Of a DNA stretch of 64,000 nucleotides, positions 9,999 to 23,860 are shown piece after piece. Both the position numbers and the translations under genes were made by a program. The notes beneath the pieces were generated by a model. The model had not been told where the DNA came from, did not search any database, and saw only the letters and a program-made list of their open reading frames with translations. The number at the start of each line of letters is the position of its first letter. The first letter of the stretch is position 1. The DNA lies in contig CANTFL010001445.1 of the NCBI GenBank assembly GCA_947650285.1, forward strand, positions 62,001 to 126,000, given 5' to 3'. Source of the DNA: Hyaloperonospora brassicae (Eukaryota > Oomycota > Peronosporomycetes > Peronosporales > Peronosporaceae).

Positions 9999-12900
9999 CG
10001 TAAGCTGACAACTAGTATCATATCAATGATCTGGTCATGCATATCCAGGCATTTTAAGACTTTGTTACGTTGACAGATAAATTCCTAAAAGTTTTGTTTC
10101 AGAATATGTTCTAATCCATGGAAAAATAGTTTGTAGATTAGACGATTTAATTTGTAACCAGTACATTTATATGACCCAATCCACTTAGTGATCATATAAA
10201 GTATAATAAATAGCTTAAATACGATTGATAAAAACACTCTTATCGCACCGTTTTGTTTGTGTTCAGAAACATGTAGTGTTTTTATGGATGGTGATACTTA
10301 TCTAATATAGATATATGTTACTTAAATAGATTACAGAAAGCTCTTAATGCTGGACGAACAGGGGATTGGTTGAAACTTTATATCCGAGACACTCTCGGTT
10401 GCTTTAGTACCGTTTCTCGACCCACGTAAATGTTGCACTAGTGGTAAAAATGATGCTCGATTAATTGAAGGATGTCTGGGTGTCGTTAATTTTTTTAATT
10501 TCCAGATACGAATTCGATTCATAGAATCGTTAGTTGTGTTGCTACTATATCGAGCAACTTTTCATACGCTTTTTATATCGAGCATGAATTTATAATAATT
10601 GATGTTGTCCTTTATATTCCTTACCCAGCTGATGTTTTTAAGTTGCTTCGATACAATCAGAGGCTAGGTATAAAACTTACTCAAGGAACACACTGGGATA
10701 TGTAGAGCTTTTTTTAATTAATACTGCTTGTATTGTCGATTATATGTATTCCAGCACTACAGAAATGTCGATTTCTAGAATTCGATAATAACTACGATGC
10801 CTATATTTTAAAATTGCATTATCTCCTTTTCCTCATCGACTTAGTAATAAAATATCGATTGGACTAATCGGCACATTCCAGTTTCGATACCGTGCGCCCT
10901 AGACGTTCTCGTATCTCGGTCTATCATAAATTATATTCGGCTTAATTCTTGATAATTAATCAGCTAGCAGGTAATTACAGACAGACGAAACGTTCTATAA
11001 CATATTAATGTTATTTCGAAATTCTACGATTAAGGACAAGCAAAAATTAGTTCGCAAACGATTATGAAAGCCTCCTTTACAGCGTTGATGATTGTTCGAG
11101 CATTACATTTTTCACAAGGTCGAAAACAGACTATGGCAATGTTCGGCAGTATATACCTTTTTGGCATAGGCAAGGATCTTACAGATTGACCGGTATATGC
11201 AGAACAGGCGTAAATATGAAATAGGACTAACAATATAAACCGATTTTTTGTTTCTTGTATTTATATTTATTTTGAAAATAATTAGATTGTCTAAATCAGT
11301 TTGGCGGTTAAATAATTGAGGTAGATTGACGTGAAAGCGATAAGTTATAGGAACATACAGCATTAAAAAAATGCGTTCGCTCTCCATATTGAATGTATCT
11401 TTGCTCGTTCTTGACAATTCGTATCGCGTCTATAATTGCGTAGATTTGTCCCATTAGCGTTTGTACATTTTACACGTCCTTTATCAATGAAATTTACAAA
11501 TATAGATTATAAAGTGGTGCAGTGGGAATTTAAAACTCCGTGACGGGCGCTCAATATAGTTTTTGAGCCGAAGTGATGATTTCTACGTCCTATGGGTTTT
11601 AGAAAGCATATCAGCATAATATCGTGCTTTAATGTACTGGTACACATTCTTTTCGCGCACACTTATTATTTTCTTAGTCGATAGTTTATGCTGAATTAAA
11701 AGAACATAATTAGAGGTAGATACAAATTTGCAAAATATGAGGTATAAATTATTTTTAAGTTCTTTTTGCGCAGTCCACAATACTCCACGCATACTTATAT
11801 CGCTTCAAATTGCCTACGGCACGTCTATCCTTTTGTTACATATGCTATTTGATCGAAGACTTTCTATTATCAACAATTCCTATACAATTATTCGAACTTT
11901 TAGACCAACCGCGTCAAAGTAAAACTTTTAAATAATACACCCATATAATCGTAATACATCTGTATTTAAAAAGTTTGTAATAACGTCGAACAAAAGTTGA
12001 GATGTTTATGTCTAACAGATAGTACATACATATTCCGATAATTTGGACTTTTAACAAATAATCCATAAATATATAAACAAATATTACAGTTAGATGATCG
12101 AGCGCAAGCATAGTAAATACTTTTAAGTTAACGTGAAAAAGTCAAAGCAAAAATGTGCTATCTAAGCATTTAATTTAGCTGCTGTCTTTTATGAATTTCA
12201 CAATATAAATCCTTGAATTATAAAAAAATTGAATCTGCAAAAAACATAATGCTTGCTATTTTAATAATTTTAGACCACTTATTTAAAATGTACCACATTA
12301 ATTAAACACTCCGATTCCAATATCAAATTCGTTATTGAAAAATGAAATTTCGTATGTATGTATCTTATTATGTCCTCTTTCAAAGACTAGATTTAATAAT
12401 CTGGTCTCCAGACTAGTTGATTCGTAATGCGACGTTTAATTCATAATCATTATTATGTTTATTACTGTGAAATTTTTTTTTAAAAAAACATATATTTGTC
12501 ACTCAATTTAGTCTGTATGTTATTGTTTCGACTTTGATTTAAATTATTCTCTTTTTAAAGTCTGATTTTAATGCATGTACAAGTTCGCACCGCGCATTGA
12601 TCGCACTTTATTTTGGCGTCTTAAAGCGTACAGAATATATAACCAGAACTACTAATGATGAAAATGGTAATTGGTATTACCAATGTTTAAGACGTGTTTC
12701 TTATCAACACAATATTCACAGCATCTATTTCAATATGTTTTTAATTATGAGCTCTGATTCTCCGTAATAAATTCATATGACTTACCTTGCACTCTGCAGT
12801 TTAATGACTTGTGTGATAAGTATGGCATTGGTCTGGTTTGATTCTAACATTAATAAATGATACGTTAAGGTATTAATATTGTTCAAATGTATATTCTATT

Positions 12901-13839
12901 ATAAAAATTGTAAAAAAGTTTTTTATTGATTTATGCTAAAAAAATTTTAAAATCTTTTTCAAAAAGATATACATTATATTGATATCGCTCATTATATTAC
13001 TCGATTTCATACATCTTATTAAAAAAATACATAAGGTAAAAACTTGAAGCTCATTTATGTCTGTGGGTCAAATCTTATGTAGACACTTCAGTTTAATTTC
13101 AAAAACGTATTCCTCGTATTCCATACTTATCGATAGAAACTGCTTAGAAATGATATGATTAATCGCGCTCTCAATATTTAGACGAAATTTGCCGTCGAAC
13201 AGTTGCTAATTATATTTTTTATACTTTTATACTTCCTGGACTGGCCCCGTCCCAAAATATTTAACCCAATACGTGGCCTCGTACTATTACCGCTCAACTT
13301 GTTTGTTCGTTGCTAAGGCTGGGTTTCGCCATCTATTTGGAGTTAGATATAGAGTCGCCCCTCCATGTTGCGGACCAAAATGTACAAGGTGTATGCCTCG
13401 GTTGTTTTTCAATGTTTCTTGTCTGAAGGGTCAATTTAAACCAATTCTATGAAGTGCATCCATGGTACCCTATTATTTCGCATCGAGTTCAGGTTCATAA
13501 TATACTCGGTGATACTGAAAGCTTCTTAACAAATGGTTCACTGTCGTTCTGTAGCGAAGTAAACCACAGATCGAGACACCATTTCTATAACCTCTGATGG
13601 TCATGTCGTCACCTCATTAGCACTATCATCATAACTTTCGTCCTATACCGGCCAACTCTCGATCGTGTGCATGTTGCGCTCGATCGGCTCATCGTGACAC
13701 GCACATAATTACTTGTCGACACTAACACCGTTCGTCTACCCCTACATAAACTTATTCAGCTCGGCCTCAACAGATTAATCAATCTGTTAGTATAGCCGCG
13801 TAGTCGAGTGAGATCGACTTCTGTCACCGCCGTTACGAA
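9996..13839. other. AT-rich gene desert
   Basis: Very AT-rich, especially 11.9-13.2 kb. Frames are short and of low-complexity composition. No gene, RNA or repeat with a partner was recognised. Confidence 0.4.
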
Positions 13840-15023
13840 ATTCCACTTTCTTGATCATTTAGGATTAAATTGCTCAGGAACATATTCCAAGATCGATATA
13901 GCGAAGCGCACAGCCTCCAAAAAATCAACATCCTGTCCATTGTGGTGTCCATTTTTATTCAAAAGCCACCGAAAAATACTCTTTTGATACCGCGTTTAAT
14001 GGGACCGTATAATTATCTAAAAAAACGCGTGAGAATTTGCTGGTCAGGAGGCTATCCATTTAAACCTATTTACGTCAAGCGATTGCTAATAAGCTGTCAT
14101 ATTCGGCGGCAGAGATTCCAGCTTGGCACTGTTGCCTTTTTACTCGACATATTAGCGCGACGCGTTGTTTAACAGGAGAAGCACCCGGCTCCCATGCATT
14201 CTACATCGAAATTTCGGAGCCACATACCAAACGGGGACCTTCCTTTCCACGCCGTTTAGCTGATAAAGTACACAAACCTTTTTTGCTTGGCTTTAGATTT
14301 GCAAAGTATTATTGTTCGCTCCGACTTGCCTATGCCAACTAGATTTATCTTCTTGGTGCCAATCATGTTGCAATACATCACTACAGTGATACGACCCTTA
14401 TCTGATCTCTTTCCGTTTCGCTTGACCGTATCCAGTGTCCGTTTTTTAAGAAGCTTATAAAATAAGGCTGGTTCGTCAAATTTAATGCATACCGTGGCGG
14501 ATTTTTGAACAATCAGTTCGTTAAGCTCCGTTAAAATTACTGCCAGTTAAGCATAATTTACTTTGGCTACCTAGCCGTGAAACATATGTTACTGAAGGCC
14601 GTGTCGAGTTCAAATTTGTATCACCAACCAATTGAAAGCCGCAGAGCGTTCTTGCACAGCTATTTAGCGGCTTATTCTGAGCAATTTCCCTAAATGAGTA
14701 GATCGTCTATGATTGTTGGTTCTACGGTCATAGCGATTGTTTTATGCACGGATATCGATTTTAAATGCTGCAAAAGTACGTTTCGATTGTGTGCTCTGCC
14801 CGTGGCATGGAGCGAGTTACCTAGTACCTGACAAGTTCATTATTCTGCCATTGATATCTGAAGGCCAAGCCTCTTCCCTGACCCAGTCTTTCTTTCGAGC
14901 CTCCTGATATCTGGTGTGCGTGTGATACGCACCTGCTTCTGACGCTCTTCCACCATCGTGAGATCGTTCGCTTTGTCGACATTTTAAGGTGTACCAAAAT
15001 TTATTGTTCAAAACGGTAGACAT
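13840..15023 (-). pseudogene. Decayed pogo/Tigger-type transposase (DDE_1 family)
   Basis: Reading the - strand from high to low coordinates, the ordered motifs of a pogo/Tigger DDE transposase appear in shifting frames. FDEPALFYKLL at about 14,483-14,451 carries the first catalytic Asp context. KGRITVVMYCNMIGTKKINL with IGKSE follows (about 14,395-14,310). MWLRNFD comes next (about 14,225). The hallmark LPPN...Q.LD segment is present as LPPNMTAY, stop, QSLD (about 14,113-14,075). A final LEAVRFAIS segment lies at about 13,920-13,893. Frameshifts and stops between and within the motifs show it is dead. The 68-codon frame at 15,023-14,817 (containing KKDWVREEAW) may be the N-terminal DNA-binding part, but that is weaker. 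I could not locate terminal inverted repeats or a TA target duplication. Confidence 0.75.
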
Positions 15024-16386
15024 CTATAGAATGAAGCATGTCCAATTGATCTATGAAATTAGGAGGGGGCGCGCTGTGTTACTGCCCTGTATTTTGAGCC
15101 TCGCATATAAATTTATAAACAAAAAGATTGAGTGGTGCAGCTTGGTGCGGATCACGAAATTCCTCAAACAAGAATTTTACCGTTAGTAGGGGTGCTTATT
15201 AGAAGGGACAGCTGTATTAATTTCACTGTTAAAGAAATATTGTTATACAATATATCAGACATATGTCACCTTTAAGCCTGTATATTCGCAATCGTCTTAT
15301 AGCAATTTTATGGGAACGATAACCACCACATGGCTTTCTAGCATGCTATTTGTGTTTATCGCTACGCCATATAGTCACTTAATATTATCTTCGTTGTGTT
15401 TAATTCCATATTTGCTATCTTTTGACTCCACGAGCCGCCATGCAGATCAGTAATTTATTTACTTGTCGCACATGCCTTCGGCAGCTATTTTAATTTTTAT
15501 TTACAGCTTAATGATATCATGATCCACTCACCACTGCCAAAATAGTAACTTTGATCGTGTGAAACTTATATCGCCTTTAAACCACACATTTTCCCGCCGC
15601 ATAAGTTGATTTTTTAGGGAAGATTTGTAGTTGGAACGTGAGCTTATTTCGGTGTTATATTAATGGCTTGTCTTTTACTTTTCTCCCCGTATTAAATTTT
15701 TATCGCTGTAGTATGTATGAAATTATAGGTGGTATTAGTTCGAAATGTTACACCATAATCCCTTCTCGATTTTGTCTTTTATAAGTAAGAAAATTCAAAT
15801 AATAATATTTGATGGAGTACGTGCCGGTAGCCGATCATAGTAAGTTTATTATATCTTAACTAGATATTATAGAGCAAAGCTAGGCCCTTCAGATACCATA
15901 TAATGTTTGTAAACTTTTAAAGTTTCTTATGAGATCGTGACAATATGGAGATCACTCAAGTTGTCTTTTCCAAAGCATCTATAATAGCGCTATGCGATAA
16001 GAGAAGTAAATACGTCAATCGGATATATATATAAATAAGAACCAAATGTCCAGTATCACTTTGTATGTTATGTATGAGCACATTCTCTCCAACTGATCAC
16101 CCTACACAATTCAACTTTGCTCTTTTACTATACTCTCTGTCCGATTTTAAAAAAATTAAACAATTGTTGGCCTAGCACAAAGCATTCATAAATCATGTGT
16201 TTACCGCCGAGCTATCGTGTATAATATAAGTGTTAAATGATTATCAGGACAAATAGAATCATTATTATTCTAACTGCAACATACAATTATATAAAAATTC
16301 GTCAGCGGCTCGGTAAATCATTCATTTCGCGAGTGGTCAAATCATAATCATTTCTCACAGGCATGTTCCAATAGCGCTCGATCGAT
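15024..16386. other. AT-rich stretch; no gene seen
   Basis: No coding or repeat feature recognised. Confidence 0.4.
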
Positions 16387-18382
16387 TATTCAGAAGTTTG
16401 TCAACTTTACAAGGAAAGCATCAACTTCACCTTTACATTGGCAGATACGTGTGTAAAACAATTAAAAAGACAAATAAACAAATTGTTGGCTAAGAATTTG
16501 TCTGAAACCATTTAAATTTGTGACCTGCATCAGCATTATGCATTACACGCGAGTCGCAGCTCCAAAAATTTGGGTTTTAGGCTGATCTATTGTAGGCCAC
16601 AAAATTTCCTCCACAGTATTGGTCCAATGACTATCATCTGAGGAATATAGCTTTCCGATTTGCCCACATATTTTACATCCGTGTTATATATATCTTCGGA
16701 CAAATTGAATTGATTTGATTGTAATCTTGCCAGTGCGTTTAACTAGAGGTTAATATCTATTTTTCTAAGTATTTGCGCTTCGGATTACTCACGACATAAG
16801 TCGCCGAAATGTCGCACTTTGACGACTATTGGCCATCGAGGGTACATTGACCTGACTGACGCACAAGGTCATTAGTCTTCTACGGTCTCTTTAAGTAGGC
16901 TGCCAGGTTTTTCAACAAATTTATTGCGATTAATGCCAGGTCGTGTTGGTATTAAACGGAAAGTATCCAAATCCCATCCAACAGATCGAAACAACAACCT
17001 GCATCATTAGCCGCGACCTCGCCTATTTTTATGTCCAATTTCAGCCCACAACAAATCCGCCACCAAACCGCATCCCGCTACTTTAACCATATTGTGTGTT
17101 GATTAAGCAGAGATGGGAAATAAGAAATTGTTAAGCGATTCCTAGACCGCTTGAATATTGTCGACTACGTATTCACTACTTCGCGACTTTGGTCGTGCCT
17201 TTGAGTATCTGGGAATAATGAACTTATGTATGAGATGTCCGGCAACAACAACCCTTTATGCAATTAAGCTGCACTTTAGCACTCATCGTTGCTATATATA
17301 CCTATAAATGTATATTCATCAATCGCCTTTATCAAAGAACTCTACTAAATATATAATATAGCTCTTTTGCAGAAACTCAAACTATATGTCTGTAAAAAAT
17401 TTTGCAAGAAATGATGCCCATACGACTGGTTTCAATATGCTATTAGACGATTGACATGGAAAAAGCGCTAAAACCCTCTAATAAAGACGAACATGACGCC
17501 TCGCTCGACTATAAACAAAACCAACGTGCTTGTTCACGACTATACTATCATACAAACTTGTCCGGACAAGTCATATAATGCAAGTAAGTCTTTCAACTTC
17601 ATATTTAGCCGTTGACAGAGGTGCTAAGTTACGTCACCGATGCCATGTATCGACCACAAAAAAACTGCGTCTTCTCAGCAACAACTCATATGAGTTATGT
17701 GTGTTCAAAATTGTAAAAGTTGGCACGAATATTCAACAAATCTATTTGCAAATACTGACCAAAAAACTAAGGCAAATGGGTACGTAATCATAGCTTAATG
17801 ATAAGTGAATATGAAATTGATTTGATAAGTACACGATGTAGGAGCGGCTACGCCGCGACTGTGTAGATATGCAGCATCACAGAAAATCGGCACGATATTT
17901 AGCTCGTTAAATTCAACAAAGGGAGCGAAATCGAGATATAAATATCTATGTTAAGGACTTTTTATTTGACCGAAAATAAATATAAACAAAATTGTTTGCA
18001 ACTATATAGCCCTTCTTAATTTTTTAATAAGATAAGATATGACAATTTACCTCTTCTTTGCATGTACACCTGAAGTCGAGTACAAATAGATGTGCACAAT
18101 ACGCACATGACGCTGCGACCTGGTGCCTTTTCCATTTAAAAACTCATCATGTAAGTGAAACATTTTTGTTGGCCTGTCATAGATCAGCCAAAAAACCAAA
18201 TTTTTGAAGCTGCGACTCGTGTGTAATGCATAATGCTGATGCAGGTCACAAATTTAAATGGGTTCAGACAAATTACTTAGCCAACGGTTTGTTAAGATGT
18301 CTTTTTAATTGTTCTACACACGTATCTGCCAATGTGAATATGAAATTGATGCTTTAATTGTAAAGCTGACAAACTCATGAAT
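16387..18382. mobile_element. Foldback-like element with ~220-bp terminal inverted repeats
   Basis: The arm at about 16,387-16,605 (from AGAAGTTTGTCAACTTTAC to GGCTGATCTATTGTAGGCC) is the diverged reverse complement of about 18,163-18,382. Shared blocks include GCATTATGCATTACACGCGA, GCAGATACGTGTG and the AAATTTGTGACCTGCATCA region. The interior of about 1.55 kb has no recognised transposase; the best frame (17,530-17,787 on the + strand, 85 codons) is unidentified. Long arms would fit a MULE-type or foldback element, but no target duplication could be read because the arm ends are degraded. Confidence 0.65.
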
Positions 18383-19341
18383 GGTTGACGTTAGTAAACA
18401 CATCAAAGTCCTTGCATTATATATTTAATTGGCTATTGTTGTTTTCAGTTTTCTGATATTACGCGGTACCAACGAAGATTAAAATACAAGTCAAAAAGTA
18501 TAGACCAAACTTGTTTGTATTCAATATGAAAAGAATTCGACAGCGGTTATAAAAACTACTTCTTTTCCGAAGACAAGACGACAGCCATTATGAACATTAC
18601 ACTTTGCTTTATTAGGATCGCTATGATGCTCATATTTTTTCTATGAAAACGACTGGAACAAAGCTATTAAACTATGGAGTGTACGTATCACACATCTAAA
18701 TCGATCATTTACATTGAAACATTTCCAAATTAGTTAACACGTGCCCGAAGCCTATATATAAACAATTTATTTTATAAAAAAGGAAGCAGAATGCAATAGT
18801 GTCGTGTGCAGCGTGACTCGTGTTCGGTGGTATATAAGAATTATACAGTAAGAATAATTTGTTTGATGATCAAGCAGCCTTAAGACTTCTTACGAAATGC
18901 GACACACCGGCAAATTTTAACGTTCACTGATTTTGATATACCTATGATGAAGAATCTGTATGAATCATAAGCGATGAAAAATTATTTCGTGTCTGTAGAA
19001 AGCTCATATCAAGCTTAATCAGCCCGAACACAGTTTTAGATAGTTAAAAAATACTTTGTACTGCATTTCCAGACAAAACCTCGCTTTAAACATATTTTAG
19101 CATGGTGGAACCTAAGTTTAAAACTTAAATTACCTGCGCTATGCTGGACTCATATCGTCTGCATTAAGTGATCAAGTTACACCAGTATTACCTGCGCGGC
19201 GAGGAAAGCATGACATTTTGTAAAGTTCTGTAACTTTTTTAGTATAAAGGTACGGCAATGGAAATAAGTGAAAAGTTCTTGATCTCCATCTGCAATACTT
19301 GAAAGCAGCATGTACATACATGTAACTTACATATATATATC
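18383..19341. other. AT-rich stretch; no gene seen
   Basis: No coding or repeat feature recognised. Confidence 0.4.
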
Positions 19342-19370
19342 GAGGGAGAGAGGGAGAGAGAGAGGGAGAT

Positions 19371-19415
<45 letters not shown>

Positions 19416-19428
19416 TAGAGAGAGAGAG
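19342..19428. repeat. (GA)n microsatellite
   Basis: About 87 bp of GA/GGGA/GATA repeats, interrupted by GATA units at regular places. It is purine-only on the + strand apart from the T of GATA. Confidence 0.9.
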
Positions 19429-22400
19429 CAATGGCATCAATTTCAACATGATATAAAAGAAGTATATAATTTATTCTATCGATCTGATGATTGCCTTTTG
19501 GTGAAATCTACATTCAGCTAACTTTATTACTGCCCTCGGAAGCTGATGTATTCCATTTTATTCGTTGTCGTTTCAGTTTCGGTGTTGTATACGTCAAAGC
19601 TTTTGGTAATCTGTACGTTTAAAAATCGTTTTTGATGAGTCCGGAGCTGAAAAAGTAGGAGATGCCAAACGCACATCCATGATTCATGAGCAAATAGACA
19701 GTAAGGACACAGCACATTCCGGAGTAGTAATATTTGACAGGAGTAAAAACTAAGATGATATGGACACAGAAGTTAGCAAATGTATAACCCGATTTTTTCT
19801 TCAACATCATCGCATCGTTGCTCTTTTGATGAACATTAAACATCTTCATCTGATATATTAATTTTTTTGGCAGCGTAAAATTACTATGTAATATTTAGAG
19901 TGCTTAGGATTTTTCATGTAAGATGATAAGGCGGTCTACGGAAAAGGCCCGTTGCATATGCCTGGCAATTTTATATGGCTTTATTGAGACCTTTATGTGA
20001 ACTTAACAATGCTTTTAGTATATATTTTCAAACTGAGGAGGTAAACATAGATACTGAAAATATATACGATAAAACGATTGCGTCTCTAAGATCGCCCGGT
20101 CATCGATGGTCACAACGATGCTCAAGCACTACATAATAAAAATAACATCCGACACTTTGACATCGCAGAGCGGGCCGGAAAGCAAAGTTATAAGTCGATT
20201 GGTTATTATTGACCCTAAAGTTAAGTTCATCGATGTAACTGGCTCACAATATAACTGGGAATAGACCATGACGTTAAACTGATCACACTCGTCTTTCTTC
20301 GGAGGCATAATAAAAATAAGATATGCACGCTTGTGCATTCATCAAACGTCCTCATAGCCGATTTGTGATGCCCGTAAAATATAATGAAAGCATCAGGATA
20401 ATAAAATTGCCTTAAGACGCCGAATGCAAGGCGTCGCATACAAAGGCACTGATGGTTCATTTAAATGTTAGTGTTTGTGGACTGTAATTTGTAGATAAGA
20501 AACATCACATTAGATTCCAGTTCGAATGAAGGAATATAACGGTACATGCTTGAGTAATGTGCCAAAGACAGGACTTACGATCTTTCGTATATTTTTCAGC
20601 GGAAGACAAGTAAACCTACCGTTATAGATATTAAGCGTGCTATGATGAAGTTAATGAGGCCAATATGGTGAAGTGTCGTAAGGGTTGATATACTATAAAG
20701 CTTCCATGCTTATGACACAGTCTGTTACATAATAAAATAAAAAAAAATTATATGTTATGCCACATTATAAACGGAACTTAATTAGGGAAGATAATTTATA
20801 AATGGATGAGGCATACACAATATCTATTTTTCGCGTTATAGGGATGAAGCGTAGTAAGCGTGTTATCGATACAAGAAGTTTTTAATGAATCCCTAATTAT
20901 TTTGATACTGTCGAACGGATCTCCTGCCTTTGTGGCACCAATTAATAATGTTCCGACATGATAGAATAATTGTTGTATGTGAATTGAAAGAATAAGAAAG
21001 TACCATGCGGGATGTTACATACGCTGAACATATCTACGTCATTACTTATAAACAAACTGTACAATGGTGATCTTTCAGTTTAAAGATAGGATCTTGGTAC
21101 GGTAGCGAATAAAATTCGGTTATCCTCATCCAATTTAAGCTGCGGATATGCTGGTTAACAAGTAATACCAAAGACATGATATATATTCTGTTCGTGTTAT
21201 GAAATACAGATACACAGAAAGACAGTATATAGTAAGACTCGAGAAATTTTTGGTATCCAGTATATCTTTACGTAATATGTGCGGTGGTAATGATGATTTT
21301 GATCCGCATATGACGCTAGCATTGATATTGGTTGTGAGACGTTACATACTTGTTCGATTGGTGCACGAACATACACCACATTTAAAATATTATGCATTAC
21401 AGGAAAAAAATTATAAAATAATGCACAAAGGTTAAATGATATAATTATCGCCATATCTGTAAAACAGTGACAGAATGATGTGAGCCGAACGACTGATTGA
21501 GGCCATGCTACAAATCGAAAATACTATTTTCGAAATGTTTTTGAATTGTGTGTCATTGTCTCCAACAACCGTTCATATTGGAGGTTCGCGGTACTTATAA
21601 GTGCACCAAATTTCAATTTCATCCACAAAAATGAACTATCACCGTGCCCTACCAAATGGTTTGTACAATTTACGCGCCTTATTATGGTATGTTATTGCAT
21701 AGGTAGCGCGCTATGTAAATATTGAAACTTAGTCAATATCATACATCCTATTCTACGTAGTCAATATATATCGATAGGGCCGAGACGCTACACTTGTGTG
21801 CTATTAGACGTATACTTTGGACAGATAGGAATTTATCGATACAGAATACGAACCGCAAGAAACGGTATAAACATTCCTTCCGTCAGTACTAGTTTTCTTG
21901 ATCATCATAATGTTCCGTCAGCATAATGTGTTTGTGGGCGTACGATATAGCATATGTAATATTGCGCATCCCCGTGACAACCTGACACAGCACCATCTTA
22001 TCTATTTTATAAGTATTTGCTACTTATCAATTTGAGATATCTGGCTGTTGAAGTCGATAATGTGCTCAAATTATTTCATTTTTTTATCAGTCATAAGGAT
22101 TCATTCTATCACGGCACTCTAGCGAGGTATTAAAATAAATTCCAATACGATTGGGCATGGAATTGAAACATAACTATAATGTCGAGTCATGACATCCAGT
22201 TGTAATTGAAATTTCGTGGCCTTACAATGCAATAACTGGAAATCAAACTCATTAGGCTACACCCTACGATTCTGACACCAGTATTACAACTAGCAACTGA
22301 AATTGAATGCAATGAGATAATAAATCTATTATTTGATGTAATTAATTGTAAAGCGCTGGTCACTGTAACTGTTTCAACTATGTACATATGCATATATATA

Positions 22401-23823
22401 AACATATTCGGCGGTTCTGTACTTGCCGATTCGCGGTATTTTAATATACCAGTCATGGTGCTTAAGTAATATCGTATTCACATGTTATTACGTCTAGCGT
22501 ATGGCACATGTTACCGTTGTGATTCGTTCTTTCATGCTGTATTTCTCTGTATAATTGTATAGTTGTTATAATTCGACATGTATACTCCGGAAAAAATCGA
22601 AACTTTGGAGACACATAAAAATTACTGTTGAAGTAAATCATATACACACAGCTTCACCTATATCTTAATCTTTACAAGCATCCATCCTCGATTTCTTACA
22701 TTGTATCTCTTCCGCTTTTCTTAAGTATATATAAGTACTAATTGATGTGGAAACTTTCTTCCGCTTTCTTGTCGACGCTAATCAGCCACAAAACTTGTAT
22801 CGTGACGTTCGATTTATACCATATTAGTTCTAAATATGGTCCCGCTCCGAACATATGTGTATTAGTCCTCGCCTTCTCACATATTAGAAATTAATTACAT
22901 TGTTTGAATAATGAACGTCACTATTTGCGAATGTATCATGCAAACCAATATTTAGTCGAAAAGTTAGAACGCACCAAAATGTCTTTCGTGCTAGTCGAAT
23001 GATTGATATTTCAACGCACTCCATCTCTTTCAGCTCTTTGTCCACCTAGATCTGTCAATGCGTGGCACTAATTTTTTCAAGTGCACAATGTAGGTCCTGT
23101 ATCGCAAAAGGTGGATGACGTTTGCAAGTTGTCGTTCTTCTTTGATTATGCTTTATCTGCTCTTCTACTTGATGTAACATTTATAGTCGCGGAAACAACG
23201 ATTAACCCTATATCCGCTCTGTACAATGTTTTATTAATTTGGACGAGCAAAAAATATTATAAATCGCAATCGCTATCTTAGTAAGGAAGTAAAAATTCAA
23301 TAAATATAGGAATACGCCCCATTGTTGTCTCTTGATTGATCGGCGTGAACAGAATTGTTGGTGACATATCATCCGATATGAATACGATCATTGAGTTCGT
23401 ATATCATTAGTTGGCCCTGGTCAAAGTATACCCATTATTAGGGGTTATTCCTTGGGTAGTGATGCGGTAGGCCAATCCTTAATATTATGACTGCCAATTC
23501 AATACCCTCAATGTGCACAGTAAAAATCTATGAGAGTGACAATTGCAGTATAATTCCCACAGTAGCTGTTAACCCTGCCTCTACCACTCAAAAACCATGG
23601 TTGGAATAGGTCGGATATATTGGGTCGTTTGCGTACCCAAATATACCACACCAAACCAAATAATTAAGTCTACCCATAGCGTAAAGATCATTAGAATGGG
23701 TATTTACATTATATATTGCTAAATACCTTATCAATGCCGTGAAAGAAAAGCGTCCTATTTAGCGGCATCAACGCTTTAGTGTAACGAGCCACTGTAAAAT
23801 TAGTAAGTTTTTATATATACTCA
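19429..23823. other. AT-rich gene desert
   Basis: Only short frames without recognised motifs. No paired repeats were found by eye. Confidence 0.4.

Positions 23824-23860
<37 letters not shown>
23824..23860. repeat. Compound (CT)n(TA)n microsatellite
   Basis: About 18 bp of CT repeats directly followed by about 18 bp of TA repeats. Confidence 0.9.

Noticed and set aside
13870..14172. A 100-codon + strand frame as a gene.
   Set aside because: It is the complement of the pogo-type transposase relic, whose ordered motifs are on the - strand.
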